Positions 4,869 through 6,472 of a stretch of 6,472 bases of DNA are shown here, in pieces (the first letter of the stretch is position 1; each line of letters begins with the position of its first letter). The notes under the pieces are model-generated. The model was given only the letters and a program-made list of their open reading frames with translations. It was not told the origin of the DNA and did no database searches. Where the stretch lies: assembly GCA_964504385.1 (NCBI GenBank), contig CAZDEF010000099.1, positions 1-6,472 of the forward strand, in the 5' to 3' direction. This DNA is from Limiplasma sp964504385. GTDB taxonomy: Bacteria; Bacillota; Clostridia; Christensenellales; Aristaeellaceae. The position numbers were made by a program, and so were the translations under genes.

Positions 4869-6329
4869 TCAGCCCAGAAAATACAGCCCCCACACGCCTG
4901 CACAGCCGATGGCAAACAGCGCCGCCATCACCGCTGGCAGGCGTGTTTTTTCGCGCGCATGCGCAAAGCCCAGCGCGCCCAGCGCCAGCACCGGCGCGAT
5001 GTAGCGGAAATTAGCCGAGCAGATATAGGGGTACTGCACAAAGAACCTGACATAGCTGGCCAGCAGGATCGCGCCGTAGCCGGCCAGGAACAGGCGCGTC
5101 ATGCCCGGCTGATCGCGCCGGGCGAGCAGCCGGATGAACAGCGCCAGCGCCGTCAGCAGGAACAGCGCGAAGGCCGCCAGCAGCGCATAGGCGGCGTACC
5201 ACTGCCATGTGCCTTCGGCAAACAGGGCCATTTCATCGTACAGGCCGGTCTTGAGCGTTTGCATCCAGAAGTTGTGATCCACCTTGCGCACGCCGGAATA
5301 GAACAGCCCGCGGATGGCGTGCCACCCCGGAATGCCGAAGCGCTGCCACAGCGTATAGCCGCTCAGGTTGATGGTCTCCGCCGGCAGGCGCACATACTGC
5401 AGCGGCATCTGGAAGGCGATCCTATGGTACAGCGGCCACGCCACCGCCACCGGCACGCTCAGCCCCAGAAAGGCGGCGAACTGGCCCGCGTAGCGTTTGG
5501 CACGTTTCAGGTCGGCAAAGAAATCCACCGCGAACACCACTGCAATGCAGGGGATGAGCAGTGCGCAGTTGAGCTTGACCGCCATGCCGCAGCCAAGGCA
5601 CAGCGCGGTGAGCAGGATATCGCCCATGCGGCGTGTGCGGTGCCAGCGCAGGGTGAACACCATGCACCACAGTGCGCACAGGATCATGGCGATGTCGTTA
5701 TTGAGCGTAGCGCCCAGCAGGTGCAGCGCGGGCTGGAAGCCCACTGCCAGCAGTGCTGTGCGCTGTGCTTTCTCGCTCATGCCCATTTCGCGGGTCAGGG
5801 CCAGCACGGCCAGCGTACAGCCGAACGAGCACATGAGCGTGACCACCTGCAGGTTTTCCAGCGCGGTGCTTTGGGGCAGGCCGATGGCGAGGTTGATCTT
5901 CATCCAAAGCGCCTGCACGATATGGTACAGCGGCGGGTTATAGAAGATGGAGAAGCCCTCCGTGCGGGGGTCTTCGGTCAGGGGCAGGCGGCCGTTCTCC
6001 ACCAGATAGGCGATGTAGCCGAGGTGGCCGTCGGGGTTATTGCCGCTGGAAAAGTCGGCGCTATACACGGCCAGATCGTGCCACGAGAACAGGTGGTCGA
6101 GCTGGAGGACAAAGACGAGGCCCATCAGGAAGCTGCCCAGCAGCAGCACGGGGGTGAGGTTTCGTTTGCGTGCTGCGCAGGTGATGGCGGCGATGAGCCA
6201 CGCGGTAATGAGCGCTATGCAGGTGAGGTTTTGCCAGAGGGATGGCATGGAGGTACAGAGGGTATTCAGCAGCCATGCGAGGGGGAAGAGGAGGAGGAGG
6301 GGGACGGGGGAGTGTTTTTTGGGGGGCAT
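4869..6329 (-). CDS. GT-C-type integral membrane glycosyltransferase (family 39/ArnT-PMT-like)
   Basis: A 486-residue polytopic membrane protein with roughly 11-13 predicted membrane segments (for example about 9-27, 33-52, 60-78, 158-178, 209-227, 257-273, 282-300, 376-400, 411-431, 441-457, 464-484). The first large outer loop (79-157) carries acidic residues D85, D92 and D100 in SWHDLAVYSADF and NNPDGHLGYIAYL, then FYNPPLYHIVQA (129-140); an early acidic loop and a PPLYH-type motif are typical of GT-C enzymes that use polyprenyl-phosphate sugars. LNNDIAMI (209-216) and FRYIAPVLALG (441-451) also fit. Such enzymes transfer sugars at the outer membrane face to lipids, glycopolymers or proteins; donor and acceptor cannot be read here. 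The start has AGGAGG 7 bases upstream (6337-6343). The gene converges tail to tail on the metallopeptidase with 3 bases between stops. Confidence 0.82.
   Translation of the reverse strand: MPPKKHSPVPLLLLFPLAWLLNTLCTSMPSLWQNLTCIALITAWLIAAITCAARKRNLTPVLLLGSFLMGLVFVLQLDHLFSWHDLAVYSADFSSGNNPDGHLGYIAYLVENGRLPLTEDPRTEGFSIFYNPPLYHIVQALWMKINLAIGLPQSTALENLQVVTLMCSFGCTLAVLALTREMGMSEKAQRTALLAVGFQPALHLLGATLNNDIAMILCALWCMVFTLRWHRTRRMGDILLTALCLGCGMAVKLNCALLIPCIAVVFAVDFFADLKRAKRYAGQFAAFLGLSVPVAVAWPLYHRIAFQMPLQYVRLPAETINLSGYTLWQRFGIPGWHAIRGLFYSGVRKVDHNFWMQTLKTGLYDEMALFAEGTWQWYAAYALLAAFALFLLTALALFIRLLARRDQPGMTRLFLAGYGAILLASYVRFFVQYPYICSANFRYIAPVLALGALGFAHAREKTRLPAVMAALFAIGCAGVWGLYFLG
4892..4951 (+). terminator. 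Intrinsic terminator of the metallopeptidase gene, inside the opposing gene
   Basis: ACACGCCTGC (4892-4901) pairs perfectly with GCAGGCGTGT (4937-4946), and six T residues follow (4946-4951). The 35-base interior also folds: CAGC/GCTG and GATGGC (4908-4913) with GCCATC (4923-4928). The structure begins 27 bases after the peptidase stop and lies wholly within the last 30 codons of the minus-strand glycosyltransferase. On the minus strand the stem is followed by GTGGGGGCTG, so it should work only rightwards. Confidence 0.7.
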
Positions 6330-6390
6330 TGGGGGGACCTCCTGATGGTGTCTTTCTTCTGTTGATTGCGCTGGTGCGCGGCGTTTTTTG

Positions 6391-6472
6391 GGTTGCTCCC
6401 CTTGCAGGGGGAGCTGGGGAGCAGCCCGCTCCGCTAGGGCCAGAGGGATGTCGGGGGGGACCCCGCACCGGT
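6391..6472. repeat. GC-rich palindromic intergenic segment, REP/MITE-like
   Basis: GCTCCCC (6395-6401) pairs with GGGGAGC (6408-6414) around TTGCAG, and GGAGC (6418-6422) pairs with GCTCC (6428-6432). Tandem small hairpins followed by a G-run and CCCCGCACCGGT resemble abundant intergenic repeats of gut Clostridia as I remember them. The segment continues off the right edge and lies upstream of the glycosyltransferase gene. No promoter for that gene is evident in 6344-6472, so it may be read from farther upstream. Confidence 0.45.

Noticed and set aside
4959..6365. Long plus-strand open frame of 468 residues opposite the glycosyltransferase
   Set aside because: Its Gln/Arg/His-rich composition with no domain is the expected antisense of a hydrophobic GC-rich gene, which itself has membrane segments, family motifs and a ribosome site.
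1..6472. CRISPR array, riboswitch, attachment site, replication origin
   Set aside because: No regularly spaced direct repeats, no recognisable riboswitch core, and no duplicated tRNA 3' end next to an integrase.

Overview
The window looks like chromosomal DNA of a moderately high-GC Gram-positive anaerobe, most plausibly a gut member of the Clostridia (Bacillota). I infer this from the strong AGGAGG-type ribosome binding sites on nearly every gene, the sigma-A-like promoters, a putative lipoprotein, a secreted bacterial-SH3 protein, and the type of insertion sequence at the left edge. No marker gene fixes the genus.

Layout. Bases 1-163 (minus) are the start of an IS481-like transposase that runs off the left edge; its upstream IS end reaches about 269. 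Bases 456-1925 (plus) encode a 489-residue Schlafen/AlbA_2-type predicted regulator with its own extended -10 promoter and a hairpin after it. A tRNA-Ser(CGA) with encoded CCA, a near-consensus promoter and an intrinsic terminator lies on the minus strand at 2089-2177. A structured gene-free stretch follows (2226-2410). A two-gene minus-strand operon (3589 down to 2411) encodes a secreted double-SH3b protein and a small putative lipoprotein. Divergent from it, with back-to-back promoters, is a secreted zinc-metallopeptidase-like gene (3743-4865, plus) that is split by an apparent one-base frameshift in a GGGG run. Its terminator lies inside the 3' end of the convergent gene, a GT-C-type membrane glycosyltransferase (6329 down to 4869). 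The right edge (6391-6472) is GC-rich palindromic intergenic DNA resembling a REP/MITE-like repeat.

How the genes relate. The SH3b protein, lipoprotein, metallopeptidase and GT-C enzyme are all envelope or export-associated, so the right two thirds reads as a cell-surface neighbourhood, but the sequence does not establish a shared pathway. I see no convincing new multi-gene system. The most useful observations are the frameshifted metallopeptidase, the terminator embedded in the opposing coding sequence, the divergent promoter block, and the palindromic intergenic segments.
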